A stretch of 64,000 nt of DNA from JBCCMQ01 sp039179985 (lineage in GTDB: Bacteria; Pseudomonadota; Alphaproteobacteria; Rhodobacterales; Rhodobacteraceae): NCBI GenBank assembly GCA_039179985.1, contig JBCDED010000005.1, forward strand, positions 1 to 64,000, read 5' to 3'. This document shows positions 25,081 through 33,822 of this stretch, one piece after another (positions within the stretch are counted from its first letter, which is position 1; the number at the start of each line of letters is the position of its first letter). The notes below the pieces were generated by a model. It was not told the origin of the DNA and made no database searches. It worked only from the letters and a program-made list of their open reading frames with translations. The position numbers were made by a program, and so were the translations under genes.

Positions 25081-25761
25081 CTAGTCGTCCACCAGCATGT
25101 ATCCGGCACCGCGGATGGTCTTGAGAAGCGGGGGGTCCGCGTCGCCGTCAACTTGCTTGCGCAGGTTGCTCACATGGACGTCGACCACGTTTGTCTGAGG
25201 ATCGAAGTGGTAGTCCCAGACCCCCTCCAGAAGCATGGATCGCGTGACGACCCGGCCTTTGCGCCGCAGGAAGAATTCAAGGATCTTGAATTCAAGGGGT
25301 GTCAGCTTCAGGTCGCGCTGCCCGCGTCGGGCGGTCCGGCGCAAGAGATCCATTTCAAGGTCCTTACAGGTCAGCGTGGTGGTCTCGGCCTGTTCCTGCG
25401 GGCGCCGCAACAGAGCCTCGACCCGGGCGAGCAACTCCTGCAGTGAAAACGGTTTGACAAGATAGTCATCGGCACCCGAGCGCAACCCGCGCACCCGTTC
25501 GTCCACCGCGCTCATGGCGGTCAGGACCAGAACCGGCGTCTTGAATCCCGCCGCGCGGAGCGATCTCAGGATGGAAAGTCCGTCGAGGCCGGGCAGCATC
25601 CGGTCAAGGACAATGGCATCGAAGGTGCCTTCGGTGGCGCGGTAAAGGCCGTCGCGCCCGTCAGCGGCGGTTTCCGCCGTATACCCTTCTTCGGCAAAAC
25701 CGCGCGATATGAAATCGCGCGTTTTGGCGTCGTCTTCGATGATTAGAATGCGGTGCGTCAC
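25081..25761 (-). CDS. Response regulator, OmpR family
   Basis: A 226-residue two-domain regulator: receiver with acidic pair Glu9/Asp10/Asp11, phospho-acceptor Asp53 in VLDRMLPG, Lys in YLVKPFS, and a C-terminal winged helix (LTPLEFKILEFFLRRKGRVVTRSMLLEGVWDYHFDPQTNVVDVHVSNLRKQ split across the domain). It is the partner of the adjoining histidine kinase; stop and start codons abut. degP lies 180 bases upstream in the same direction, and a TTAAG-N5-TTAAG repeat in the degP promoter is a candidate target. Confidence 0.93.
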   Translation of the reverse strand: MTHRILIIEDDAKTRDFISRGFAEEGYTAETAADGRDGLYRATEGTFDAIVLDRMLPGLDGLSILRSLRAAGFKTPVLVLTAMSAVDERVRGLRSGADDYLVKPFSLQELLARVEALLRRPQEQAETTTLTCKDLEMDLLRRTARRGQRDLKLTPLEFKILEFFLRRKGRVVTRSMLLEGVWDYHFDPQTNVVDVHVSNLRKQVDGDADPPLLKTIRGAGYMLVDD

Positions 25762-25941
25762 GATTTACTCTCCGATCGGAAACCTAGCCACATCGGCGGG
25801 AGAAGAAAATGGCCCCAACAAAAGGGTGTGCCGCCGGACGTGGTGGTCACGCCGACGGCAACGGTAGAGCGGGGAACTTTGCCTCCACCGCCGCCGGAAC
25901 GCCCCCTCCCTGGAAAGCGCTCCGGACGCACCGTGGACCGA

Positions 25942-27396
25942 TTACGCGATCTTCACAGCAAGAAAGATCTGCTGGCCGGACCGGTTGACCAGCATCAACG
26001 CGGGATCGGTCTTCTCCGTTTCCAAGGCTTCACTGAGGGCCTTGGGGGTTTCGGTGGGCTGACTGCCCAAGCGGACGATAACGTCGCCAACCTGGAGGCC
26101 AGCTTCTGCGGCTGCACCGGAGTCCGACAGTGACGTTATAACGAGGCCGTTGATATCCTCATCGACGCCGATTTCCGCCCGGGCGCTGTCGGTCAGTTCC
26201 GCGACCGTGGCCCCCAGTTGCTCCATGGCCGAGCCTTCGGCGGGTTCTTGCGTGGCCAGTTCCGCGGTCTGCTGCGGTTCGAACTTGCCGACGTTGATCT
26301 CAATCGTCTCGCGATCGCCGTCGCGCAGGACAATCACGTCGACCGCGTCACCGGCACCCGCGGCGGCTACCAGTTTGGGCAAATCGCGGCTTCCGGGCAC
26401 GGCGTCACCGTTGAACGACAGGATGACGTCGCCGGTTTCCAGTCTTCCCTCAGACGGGCTGCCGGGTACGACCGAAGAAACGAGCGCGCCAGCGGCGTCC
26501 TCAAGACCAAGCGCTTCCGCCAGATCGGGCGTCACGTCCTGGATCGACACGCCGAGCCAGCCGCGCTGGACCTGGCCATCGTCTTTAAGATCCTCGACGA
26601 TGAGATTGACGATGTCCGAGGTTACCGCAAAGCCGACACCCACAGAACCGCCCGTTGGCGAGTAGATTGCCGAGTTCACGCCGACAACTTCGCCGTCCAT
26701 GTTAAAGAGCGGCCCGCCCGAGTTGCCCCGGTTGATTGCAGCATCGGTCTGGAGGAAGTCAGCGTAGGGGCCCGCGCTGATGTTGCGGCCTTTGGCCGAG
26801 ATGATGCCCTTGGTCACGGTGCCGCCAAGCCCAAAGGGATTGCCGACGGCCATGACGTCTTCACCGACGCGGATTTCACTCGAATCACCCAGGGTCACGA
26901 AGGGCAGGGCCTCTTCCGCGTCGATCCGCAAGAGCGCAAGATCGGTGGGGGCGTCCATGCCGACGATTTCGGCTTCATATTCGCGGTCGTCGCTCAGGCG
27001 GACGGTGACCGTGTCGGCGCCGTTCACAACGTGATGGTTGGTGACGATCCAACCTTCGGCGTCAAGAATGAAGCCCGAGCCCAGACCTTCGGCCGGTTGG
27101 CGGTTGCTGAACTGCTCGGGAATCCCGTTGACCTGACCAAAGCGCCGGAAGAGTTCGTCAAAAGGCGTTCCTTCAGGGAAAGAAAACCGTTCCGAAGTGT
27201 CGCCATTGCCTGCGGCGGGCGTCACGTCGCGCGACGAAAGAACCGTCACAACCGAAGGCGCGACCTGTTCCACAAGGTCGGCCAGCGCCTCATCTGCCAG
27301 CGCCGGTGCAGCGGCCACGGCGACGAGGCCCGACGATATCGCGGTCGCCGCCGTCAGGCTGCGCAGTCTGTTCGATAGATTTGTTCGTTTTACCAT
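25942..27396 (-). CDS. Periplasmic serine protease/chaperone of the HtrA (DegP/DegQ/MucD) family
   Basis: A 484-residue protein that degrades or refolds damaged periplasmic proteins. A signal peptide covers about residues 1-34 (cut after ALA). The protease triad is His122 (TNHHVV), Asp152 (PTDLALLRI) and Ser226 (NRGNSGGPL). Two PDZ domains follow, one starting with RGWLGVSIQDV and one near the end (GLVITSLSDSGAAAEAGLQVGDVI). ATG 27396 has AGGAG upstream; the in-frame ATG 27423 does not. It heads the leftward degP-regulator-kinase set, a grouping common for envelope-stress control. Confidence 0.93.
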   Translation of the reverse strand: MVKRTNLSNRLRSLTAATAISSGLVAVAAAPALADEALADLVEQVAPSVVTVLSSRDVTPAAGNGDTSERFSFPEGTPFDELFRRFGQVNGIPEQFSNRQPAEGLGSGFILDAEGWIVTNHHVVNGADTVTVRLSDDREYEAEIVGMDAPTDLALLRIDAEEALPFVTLGDSSEIRVGEDVMAVGNPFGLGGTVTKGIISAKGRNISAGPYADFLQTDAAINRGNSGGPLFNMDGEVVGVNSAIYSPTGGSVGVGFAVTSDIVNLIVEDLKDDGQVQRGWLGVSIQDVTPDLAEALGLEDAAGALVSSVVPGSPSEGRLETGDVILSFNGDAVPGSRDLPKLVAAAGAGDAVDVIVLRDGDRETIEINVGKFEPQQTAELATQEPAEGSAMEQLGATVAELTDSARAEIGVDEDINGLVITSLSDSGAAAEAGLQVGDVIVRLGSQPTETPKALSEALETEKTDPALMLVNRSGQQIFLAVKIA

Positions 27397-27457
27397 TTTG
27401 GCATGCTCCTGTCCTACCTCCACTCTTTGCGGAGGTTACGGAGAGGTAGATGCGTCA

Positions 27458-27495
27458 GATTAGGGCGACCTTTCGGGTTTCTTAAGTTCGCTTAA
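27458..27495 (-). promoter_or_regulatory. Candidate degP promoter with OmpR-type direct repeat
   Basis: On the minus strand TTAAG-CGAAC-TTAAG (27495 to 27481) is a perfect direct repeat with 10-base period, the spacing used by OmpR-family regulators. It ends 17 bases before TAATCT (27463-27458), a fair -10 element, so the repeat covers the -35 position, as in activator-dependent promoters. The degP start codon lies about 60 bases further on. Confidence 0.5.
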
Positions 27496-27522
27496 TCTTT
27501 GTGTCGCGCAGAAAGGCGCCAG

Positions 27523-27777
27523 CTAGTCCGTGTCTTCGTCCTCATAGCCGGGCAGGGCCGCCAGATGCGTTTTCACGGCCTCCGGATCTATCTTTCCCAC
27601 GGCCATGAGCGCGGAGATCTTGTTTTCCACCGTAAGCCTGCCGGAAAGGACATCATCTTTGATCTCCTCCAGTGTGGTTTCCAGTGTCTTCAATTCGTCA
27701 ACCTGCTTCCGCAGGACCTGCACAAGGGAGAATTGCCAGGCGGCAATCAAACCCAGTCCCAGAATTGCCCATTCCAT
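27523..27777 (-). CDS. Small membrane-anchored coiled-coil protein (84 aa)
   Basis: ATG 27777 begins MEWAILGLGLIAAWQFSL, a single N-terminal membrane helix. A charged helix with heptad spacing follows (VLRKQVDELKTLETTLEEIKDDVL), then a soluble tail ending in acidic residues. No family recognised. It lies upstream of degP in the same direction, 127 bases away, and could be part of the envelope-stress neighbourhood. Confidence 0.6.
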   Translation of the reverse strand: MEWAILGLGLIAAWQFSLVQVLRKQVDELKTLETTLEEIKDDVLSGRLTVENKISALMAVGKIDPEAVKTHLAALPGYEDEDTD

Positions 27778-27875
27778 GTGATCGCTCTCAATAGCGTTGC
27801 GGCAAACCAAGAGTTTGGTTTTCTGTCATTTTTTGTCGGGCGCAAGACCCGGCCAAGCGGTCGCATAAGCTGCGA

Positions 27876-28205
27876 TCAGGGCAGATTGCACTTTTCGTTG
27901 ATCTCCGAGATCCGTTCGTTGATACGGCGCTGGTATTCGGGCGACAGCATCTCCAGTTTCTTGCCTTCCGTGCCGGTCAAGATCCCCAGGAGCGCCCCGG
28001 CAGGGATCAGTGCAAAAGCTTCGGAAAGTTCATGGTTCTTTGCGTAATCAGCTTCGGCGGTCAACGCGCGGATATCGCCTTCGGCGGTGGAGCAATTGAT
28101 CGGCGCCGTAGCATCGGGTGACTGAGCATGCACCGAGGCAACGCTCGCAAGCGATGAAGCGGCCACCAGAGGGACCAGTTGAAGAAGTGTCTTGAAGCGT
28201 GCCAT
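27876..28205 (-). CDS. Small secreted protein of unknown function (109 aa)
   Basis: ATG 28205 has GGGAGA 7 bases upstream. The product has a clear signal peptide (residues 1-28, ending SVHAQ). The mature part of about 80 residues carries two cysteines (INCSTAEGD and the NEKCNLP end), which could form a disulfide, and a helix LSPEYQRRINERISEIN. No family recognised. It is transcribed leftward, divergent from the AI-2E family permease. Confidence 0.7.
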   Translation of the reverse strand: MARFKTLLQLVPLVAASSLASVASVHAQSPDATAPINCSTAEGDIRALTAEADYAKNHELSEAFALIPAGALLGILTGTEGKKLEMLSPEYQRRINERISEINEKCNLP

Positions 28206-28386
28206 TCGGTGTCTCCCGCGTTTCGTCTGACAGGTCTTTACGCAACCCTATGGTAAAGCCCCGGCCCATGGGAAGCTCTGACCGCTCGCGTTGGGTTTGC
28301 CATGGGCGCTGTCACGTGCTTTGAAAACACAGGCCGTTTCGCTTCTTCTTGGGAAGGCGCAGCGGAGGTGCGACGAGGAGGGTTGC

Positions 28387-29508
28387 GTGAGGGTGACAGA
28401 GGCACAGAGGACCCGGACGGGCACACAGATTGCGGTGCTTGTGTTTTGCGCGCTCGGGTCGTTTTCGATCGTTGTCACAGGGCTGATCCTCGGCAAGTCC
28501 TTCTTTATTCCGCTGGCTATCGCGCTTTTGCTTTTCGTTCTGCTGACTGCGATCATCGAGTACGTAAAGGCCCGGAAATGGTTTGGCGTCGCGTGTCCGG
28601 GCTGGTTGGCCGCAGTTCTTGGAATCAGCAGCGTTCTCCTGGGGCTTTTTGTCGTGGTCATGATCCTCGGGCGGCAAGCAACGCAGGTGACCGCCGCAGT
28701 CCCCACGTACCAGAAGAGTTTCGCCACAATCTTCTCGCGCGTCGTCTCATTTGTCGGGGAAGACAACGCGAAAATGGTTGAAACGAAGCTGAACGGACTA
28801 GACCTCTCGGGCTTTGCCGTGGATGCGGTCGGGCAGGCGGGCAGTGTTCTGGGCGGGCTGGTTTTGGTTCTTCTCTACATCGCCTTCATGATGGCCGAGA
28901 AGGGACCGATGTCGCGCAAGCTGCCACTGGCTATCGGCGACCAGGAGCGGTTCCGAAACTTCATGCGCATCGTCGACGAAGTCGTGGAAGCCCAACAACG
29001 GTATGTGGGCGTGAAGACTTTCTGCAGCGCGCTGATGGGTATTTCTTGCTACACGGTCCTGCGCATCGTCGGGCTCGACTTTGCCGAGACCTGGGGGCTT
29101 CTGGCCTTTGCGCTCAACTTCATTCCGACGATAGGCGCAATCCTTGGTGTGCTCTTGCCCTCGCTCGTGGCGCTTGTGCAGTTTGAAGCCATCGGGCCTC
29201 TTGCGGCGGTCTTTTTCGGCTGCGGCATCGCGCAGTTTATCATTGGCGCCATTGTTGAACCTGCGCTGATGGGCCGGCGGCTGAACCTAGCTCCCTTCAT
29301 GGTGATCCTTGCGCTTGTCGTCTGGGGGACGCTTTGGGGAATCTCGGGGGCCTTTCTCAGCGTGCCGATCACCGTTTGCCTTCTGATCGTCTTCGGCCAC
29401 ATCCCGGCGACGCGGCCAGTGGCGATTCTGATGTCCGGGGACGGTCTTGTGCCGCCACTGGAGCCTGCGTCCGCGCCGGCCGAAGACGAAGAGAGCGAAG
29501 CGCGCTAG
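28387..29508 (+). CDS. AI-2E family (PerM-type) membrane transporter
   Basis: A protein of about 373 residues with eight hydrophobic segments and a long loop after the third, the topology of the AI-2E/PerM/YdiK family; members export or exchange varied solutes and some are sodium/proton antiporters. The conserved C-terminal half reads FALNFIPTIGAILGVLLPSL and later GRRLNLAPFMVILALVVWGTLWG, both family signatures. GTG 28387 follows GAGGAGGG; GTG 28393 two codons on is equally possible. The 3' end overlaps the convergent AEC gene by 4 bases. Confidence 0.85.
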   Translation: MRVTEAQRTRTGTQIAVLVFCALGSFSIVVTGLILGKSFFIPLAIALLLFVLLTAIIEYVKARKWFGVACPGWLAAVLGISSVLLGLFVVVMILGRQATQVTAAVPTYQKSFATIFSRVVSFVGEDNAKMVETKLNGLDLSGFAVDAVGQAGSVLGGLVLVLLYIAFMMAEKGPMSRKLPLAIGDQERFRNFMRIVDEVVEAQQRYVGVKTFCSALMGISCYTVLRIVGLDFAETWGLLAFALNFIPTIGAILGVLLPSLVALVQFEAIGPLAAVFFGCGIAQFIIGAIVEPALMGRRLNLAPFMVILALVVWGTLWGISGAFLSVPITVCLLIVFGHIPATRPVAILMSGDGLVPPLEPASAPAEDEESEAR

Positions 29509-30392
29509 ATCCAGAACGTCAGCACCACTGGCAGGGCAAAGATCGTCGTCAGGGTCGAGACGAGGATAAACCCGGCCACGTCGGGCGCGCGTTCCGGCAC
29601 GTTTTGCTCAATGAAGAGATAGGTCACCACCGAAGAGGGCATGAAGCAACAAAGGATAAAGGCGCTCCGTTCGACGCCCGTCAGGCCGACGGCCAGAGAA
29701 ACGGTGTAGGCCACAATGACGGCCATCATCAGGTGGACAGCGGTCAGCAGTACCGCGCGCCCCAGCGAGCCGACCTTCAGTGTCGACAGCGTGTGGCCCA
29801 GGGTAAGCAGCATTAGCGGGATCGAGATGCCGCCTAGAATATCGAATGATTTCTCGATGGGCGCGGGCAGCTTCTGCCCTGTCGCAAGAAGGATCAGCGC
29901 AATCGCCACCGCGTAAATGATCGGCGCCGTCAGAAGGCTGCGCCAGGAAAACTTGCCCGCCGGGATCCACATTCCCACGGTAAAAATGCTCACCAGCACC
30001 ACCACCACAAAGCCCATTGTGTAAGCCATACCGGCGTTGCCAAGTGCCAGCAGCGTGATGGGCAAACCGATATTGCCGACATTGTTGTGCATCATCGGTG
30101 TCAGGAATGCACGGACGGGCAGGCGCAGCGCTTTGAGCGCGGCGAACCCCAGGACACCGAAAAGCCCGATCGCCAGCGCGCTGGCGGCCATCATCGAAAG
30201 AAAGCTGTCGACCGCGATGTTGGTGGTCGAGAGATGGGACAAGACCAGCGTGGGATAGCCGATGTTTTTGACCAGACCGCCGATCATACCGTGATCGAAG
30301 GGGACTTTCCGAATGGCCAGGAAATACCCAATCCCGGCGCAGATCAGAACCGGCAGGATCACGTTAAAGATGTGCAGAACCATCGTATCCAC
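29505..30392 (-). CDS. AEC-family (auxin efflux carrier-type) transporter
   Basis: A 295-residue permease with ten hydrophobic segments arranged in two five-helix halves. The first half has ILPVLICAGIGYFLA and the central HNNVGNIGLPITLLALG, where the asparagine and proline of the crossing helix are typical of the family. Bacterial members move malate, malonate or similar carboxylates, so the substrate here is open. GTG 30392 or ATG 30383 can start it. Nothing upstream in the same direction suggests a substrate. Confidence 0.83.
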   Translation of the reverse strand: MDTMVLHIFNVILPVLICAGIGYFLAIRKVPFDHGMIGGLVKNIGYPTLVLSHLSTTNIAVDSFLSMMAASALAIGLFGVLGFAALKALRLPVRAFLTPMMHNNVGNIGLPITLLALGNAGMAYTMGFVVVVLVSIFTVGMWIPAGKFSWRSLLTAPIIYAVAIALILLATGQKLPAPIEKSFDILGGISIPLMLLTLGHTLSTLKVGSLGRAVLLTAVHLMMAVIVAYTVSLAVGLTGVERSAFILCCFMPSSVVTYLFIEQNVPERAPDVAGFILVSTLTTIFALPVVLTFWI

Positions 30393-30493
30393 TGGCGGTT
30401 TCTACTCCGTGGTCCGGGCTCCCACGTCCGGGGCAGATTAAGTCTCGAGCGCCCGCCGTCTCAGAAGGCTGCTGGCGCTCAGGATTGTCACTT

Positions 30494-30883
30494 TCAGGCG
30501 CCGAGGACCTTGGCCTTCTGCGCCTCGAACTCGGCGTCGGTCAGAACGCCTTTTTCTTTCAGCGCGGACAAGCGCTCCAGTTCGTCCGCCGCCGAAGCCG
30601 ATGCCACTGACCGGATATAGTCCCGTTGGGACGCTTCCAATTTCTCCATCGCTTCCACGTTGTGCTGGTGCATCTTGTCGCCTCTGACCAGCAGGTAGGC
30701 AAGGACGCCAAGCCATGGGATCAGGATCACGAAGGCGACCCAGATTGCTTTGGCAAAGCCGTCGAGGTCTCTTGAGCGGAAGATGTCCGCCACCACCGAG
30801 ATCATCACCCAGAACCAGGCGACCATCAGGAACAGCCAGAAAATCGACCAGACAACGTCAAAAAAACCGAAGGATTCTTCCAT
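30494..30883 (-). CDS. PLDc_N/SHOCT-domain small membrane protein
   Basis: A 129-residue protein with two membrane helices (about residues 8-32 and 46-64) of the cardiolipin-synthase N-terminal (PLDc_N) type, SRDLDGFAKAIWVAFVILIPWLGVLAYLLVRGD, and a C-terminal SHOCT motif, LERLSALKEKGVLTDAEFEAQKAKVL. SHOCT is a short oligomerisation module found at protein ends. No catalytic domain is present. ATG 30883 has GGGGAG 9 bases upstream. Confidence 0.83.
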   Translation of the reverse strand: MEESFGFFDVVWSIFWLFLMVAWFWVMISVVADIFRSRDLDGFAKAIWVAFVILIPWLGVLAYLLVRGDKMHQHNVEAMEKLEASQRDYIRSVASASAADELERLSALKEKGVLTDAEFEAQKAKVLGA

Positions 30884-31209
30884 CTTAATTCGCTCCCCAA
30901 GCATCGCTGCTTTGCAAGAATTCACGCAGGCGCATCTTGGGGATTGCGGCTGGTCTTTCAAGGGTTTGGTGCGGTCCTGAATGCCTGAATTTGGTGCCGT
31001 GGCGCAAGCTGCCCGAATGCGTTCGGTTCCGGGGTCACTGTGTCGTGTGCTTAGGCGCTTCGGGGATGCGGTGCCGTCTGCCATGGCGGTGGAACAACAG
31101 CGCGAGGCAACCACTTCGGCGCCATGTTGAACGCCGCGCGGCGGTGGACTAGCAAAATTGGACCGGGCGGGCTTGCCGCTCTGGCCCGGTTCTGTGCGGA
31201 GCGTGAGGA
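30884..31209. other. Divergent intergenic region
   Basis: No gene is seen. Just before the DUF4239 gene there is a 7-bp inverted repeat, ACCGGGC (31162-31168) and GCCCGGT (31184-31190), with no T-run. It could be a hairpin in the 5' leader or an operator. Confidence 0.35.
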
Positions 31210-32070
31210 ATGAACTCGAACTCTTTTGCCAACGACGTCTATGTCAACATGAGCCTTGCATTCTTCGATCTCGAACGGATCGCCACGCTGATCCTTGTTG
31301 CTCTGCCGCTCTCGGTTCTTGCGGGCTACGGGTTCGGAACTTGGCGGCGTCGCGTGGTTACACGCAAAGGGAAAGAGGTCGACCTTTTTGTCGGCGAGAC
31401 CACCGTGGGCGCGTTTCTTGCGCTTCTGAGCCTTCTACTGGCCTTCACCTTCGGAAACGCGCTGACCCATACATTCGAACGCAAGTCCGCCCTTGCGACC
31501 GAGGCCGCTGCGTTGGGGACGGCGTTTCTTTATTCTGATCTGCTGCAGGAACCCCAGAGTTCAGAGATCAAGAAGGCCATGCTGGAATACGCCCGGACGC
31601 GCATTTTGCCCGAGGCGAGTTCGCTGAGATCCGACGCGGAGGTGACGAATTATCTGGAAGAAACTCTGCAGTCACAGGCGAAGATCTGGCCCCTGGCCCT
31701 CCAGGCTTTCGAGGCCTCGACGCCTGCGCCCATTACCGCGCTTGTGGCAAAGTCAATCACCGAGGTCATGGATGCGCACACACTGCGCATGTCGTCCCTG
31801 CCCGCCCCGGTCTCTCACTTTGCCAACTGGATGACAATTATCTCCGCAGGGGTGGCGCTCTTTTTGCTGGGGAACCGGGCGGCCTTGCTGGGGCGTCCCC
31901 TGAGCTGGCGAACCTTTGTGTTCTGCATCTTCCTGGTCGCCATCATTCTCGTGATCCTCGACACGCAGCGGGCGACGGAAGGGTACATCCGCCTTGACCA
32001 GGGCGTCCTCTACACGGCGATCATTCAGATGGAACAAAGCCTCACAGTGGCAGCATCGTCGGCCAAATGA
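31210..32070 (+). CDS. DUF4239 (bestrophin-like) membrane protein
   Basis: A 286-residue protein with two hydrophobic segments near the N-terminus and two near the C-terminus around a soluble helical middle, the layout of DUF4239. The conserved stretch FVGETTVGAFLALLSLLLAFTFGNAL and the following helix with ATEAAALGTAFLYSDLL are typical. Relatives are described as bestrophin-like, but channel activity is unproven. ATG 31210 has GTGAGGA upstream. Gene 32342-32938 follows in the same direction after 271 bases with no convincing gene. Confidence 0.78.
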   Translation: MNSNSFANDVYVNMSLAFFDLERIATLILVALPLSVLAGYGFGTWRRRVVTRKGKEVDLFVGETTVGAFLALLSLLLAFTFGNALTHTFERKSALATEAAALGTAFLYSDLLQEPQSSEIKKAMLEYARTRILPEASSLRSDAEVTNYLEETLQSQAKIWPLALQAFEASTPAPITALVAKSITEVMDAHTLRMSSLPAPVSHFANWMTIISAGVALFLLGNRAALLGRPLSWRTFVFCIFLVAIILVILDTQRATEGYIRLDQGVLYTAIIQMEQSLTVAASSAK

Positions 32071-32341
32071 CCAGTGTTGGGGATTGTCTGAGACACCACG
32101 TTCCCACGGGCAATGCGGCTCTAGGGGTTGCTTGGACGCTGATTTTCGAGACCTCGAGAACGCTGAACGCCCTGCGAGGGCGCGGTCATCTCGATGCTCT
32201 GTCTTGCTGTTGCGAATGCCCTCAACCACTCTTCAAAGGTGGGGCCGATACCTGCGATTATCTGCGCACGGACGACAAGCGCATTGACGAATTGGATGCC
32301 GTTGGCGCAGACGGGTAGGGACGGCAAGAGGGGAAAGCAGC

Positions 32342-32938
32342 ATGAGTGATTTTCAGGACGATCCCGAAGAGAGACGCCGCGCGTTTGCCGAGAACGCGGG
32401 CGCGGCGCTTGGACAGCGGATGGGCGATATGCGACGAACCTACCTCATTCGCGGCGCGGTATTTCTAGTGCTTGGCCTGATCGCGCTTTTCTGGCCGACT
32501 GGCAGCATTTCGGTGATGCTGAGCATCTTTGGTATCTTTCTGATCCTCGATGCCGTCCTTTTCTTTTTTGCGGGCCGCCGGGCTGAGGCGGGGGCCGTCG
32601 GGCTGATCCCCAGTGTCGCAACCGGGGTTCTCGGCGTCCTTTTGCTGTTCTTCTCCACTGCCTCCATCAAGTTCGCCTTCATCCTGCTGGGGCTCTGGGC
32701 GATCGTGACGGGCATCAGCTATCTGATGGAATGGCGGCAGACACCGGAGGTCTTTCCCGACCGAGCGAGCGCCCGGAACTCCGGGATTGCGGCCTTGGTT
32801 GTAGGCATCGTGCTGGTTCTCTGGCCGGGCACAGGTCCTGTGGCGCTAGGCTGGGCACTGGCCGCCGTGGCTCTCATTGCCTCGGCTTTCATGTTCTACC
32901 TGGCGGCGGGGTTTAAAGCCATCAACGCGCGGCTCTGA
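32342..32938 (+). CDS. HdeD/DUF308-family membrane protein
   Basis: A 198-residue protein with six membrane helices in three repeated hairpins, each with a short turn of the LIALFWPTGS / VLVLWPGTGP kind, the hallmark of DUF308 (HdeD). HdeD in enterobacteria is linked to acid resistance at high cell density; the biochemical role is not known. A charged 30-residue cytoplasmic N-terminus (DDPEERRRAFAENAG) precedes the first helix. ATG 32342 has a GAGGGGAAA site. It converges on cyoD. Confidence 0.85.
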   Translation: MSDFQDDPEERRRAFAENAGAALGQRMGDMRRTYLIRGAVFLVLGLIALFWPTGSISVMLSIFGIFLILDAVLFFFAGRRAEAGAVGLIPSVATGVLGVLLLFFSTASIKFAFILLGLWAIVTGISYLMEWRQTPEVFPDRASARNSGIAALVVGIVLVLWPGTGPVALGWALAAVALIASAFMFYLAAGFKAINARL

Positions 32939-32944
32939 GCGCCC

Positions 32945-33235
32945 TCACATCATGCGCCAGTAAAGGTTGCCCATCACCCAAAGAGTGCCGCCCACCATGA
33001 AGAACAATAGCACGCCCGCAAACAGCAGGGTCACGAGGCGTTCGCGGTGTTTTCGGGTGAAGCCGACGCCGAGAAAGAAGTGAAGGTGAACGCCGATCTG
33101 AACGACGGCGGCTATGGCGATCAGCCAGAGCGTCGCGTCGCGTGGCAGCCATTTCCCGAGAACCGCCGCAAAAGGTAGAACTGTCAGCACGACCGCCAAT
33201 CCGAAGCCGATGAAGATCGCCTGGAGACGTTCCAT
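32945..33235 (-). CDS. cyoD: Cytochrome bo-type quinol oxidase subunit IV
   Basis: A 96-residue protein with three membrane helices, the size and topology of CyoD. The conserved IGVHLHFFLGV sits in the second helix. Subunit IV helps assemble the copper site of the oxidase and has no cofactor. ATG 33235 shares its first base with the cyoC stop (TGATG); GTG 33238 is an alternative. It is the last gene of cyoABCD. No cyoE (haem O synthase) follows, so that function must be encoded elsewhere. Confidence 0.9.
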   Translation of the reverse strand: MERLQAIFIGFGLAVVLTVLPFAAVLGKWLPRDATLWLIAIAAVVQIGVHLHFFLGVGFTRKHRERLVTLLFAGVLLFFMVGGTLWVMGNLYWRMM

Positions 33236-33822
33236 CACAGAAACTCCGGCAGGTAGACCAGTGAAAAGACCCCGATCCAGACGATGTCCAGGAAGTGCCA
33301 GAAGAGGCTGAGCCGCAGGAGCCGAGACTTTTCCCGCGAGCCCGTGCCCTTGACCAGGAGCTGGGCTATCAAAGTCAGCGCCCAGATGAGCCCCGCCGTG
33401 ACATGCAGACCGTGTGTGCCCACTAACGTGAAATAGGCGGAAAGATAACCGCTACGTCCGGGACCGGCGCCTTCAGCCACGAAGCCGGCAAGCTCCCACA
33501 GTTCCAGCCCCAAAAACCCGGCTCCGAGCGCCACGGTCACCAGCATCCAAAGGACCGTGGGACCCAGGCGGTCTTCTGTAACCGCGTGATGGGCCAGGCC
33601 GATCGTCAAGCTACTCGTCAGCAAGAGGGCCGTTTGCAGCGCGAGGTTGGTCATGTCGAAAAGGTCCGACCCGCTCGGCCCGCCCGCGTAGTTCGTGGCC
33701 ATGACGGCAAAGGTCGCAAAAATTAGCCCGAAGAGGACCGCATCACTCATCAGATAAAGCCAGAACCCCAGCTCGGCCTCGCTGTCCATCTGCGTTTCGA
33801 CGGTTTCCGAGGCGGCTCTCAT
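33235..33822 (-). CDS. cyoC: Cytochrome bo-type quinol oxidase subunit III
   Basis: A 195-residue subunit with five membrane helices, as in CyoC (the two N-terminal helices of mitochondrial COX3 are absent). Family text includes GFWLYLMSDAVLFGLIFATFAVM, FTLVGTHGLHVTAGLIW and LFWHFLDIVWIGVFSLVYL. It stabilises subunit I. ATG 33822 overlaps the cyoB stop (ATGA). Confidence 0.93.
   Translation of the reverse strand: MRAASETVETQMDSEAELGFWLYLMSDAVLFGLIFATFAVMATNYAGGPSGSDLFDMTNLALQTALLLTSSLTIGLAHHAVTEDRLGPTVLWMLVTVALGAGFLGLELWELAGFVAEGAGPGRSGYLSAYFTLVGTHGLHVTAGLIWALTLIAQLLVKGTGSREKSRLLRLSLFWHFLDIVWIGVFSLVYLPEFL

Noticed and set aside
26218..27378. 386-codon antisense frame opposite degP
   Set aside because: Sense strand is an unmistakable HtrA protease; the antisense product is His/Arg-rich low-information text.
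32067..32318. 83-codon frame overlapping the DUF4239 stop as ATGA
   Set aside because: The ATGA overlap is tempting, but the product (including SCCCECP and short charged pieces) has no consistent structure, and the region 32071-32341 otherwise looks non-coding.
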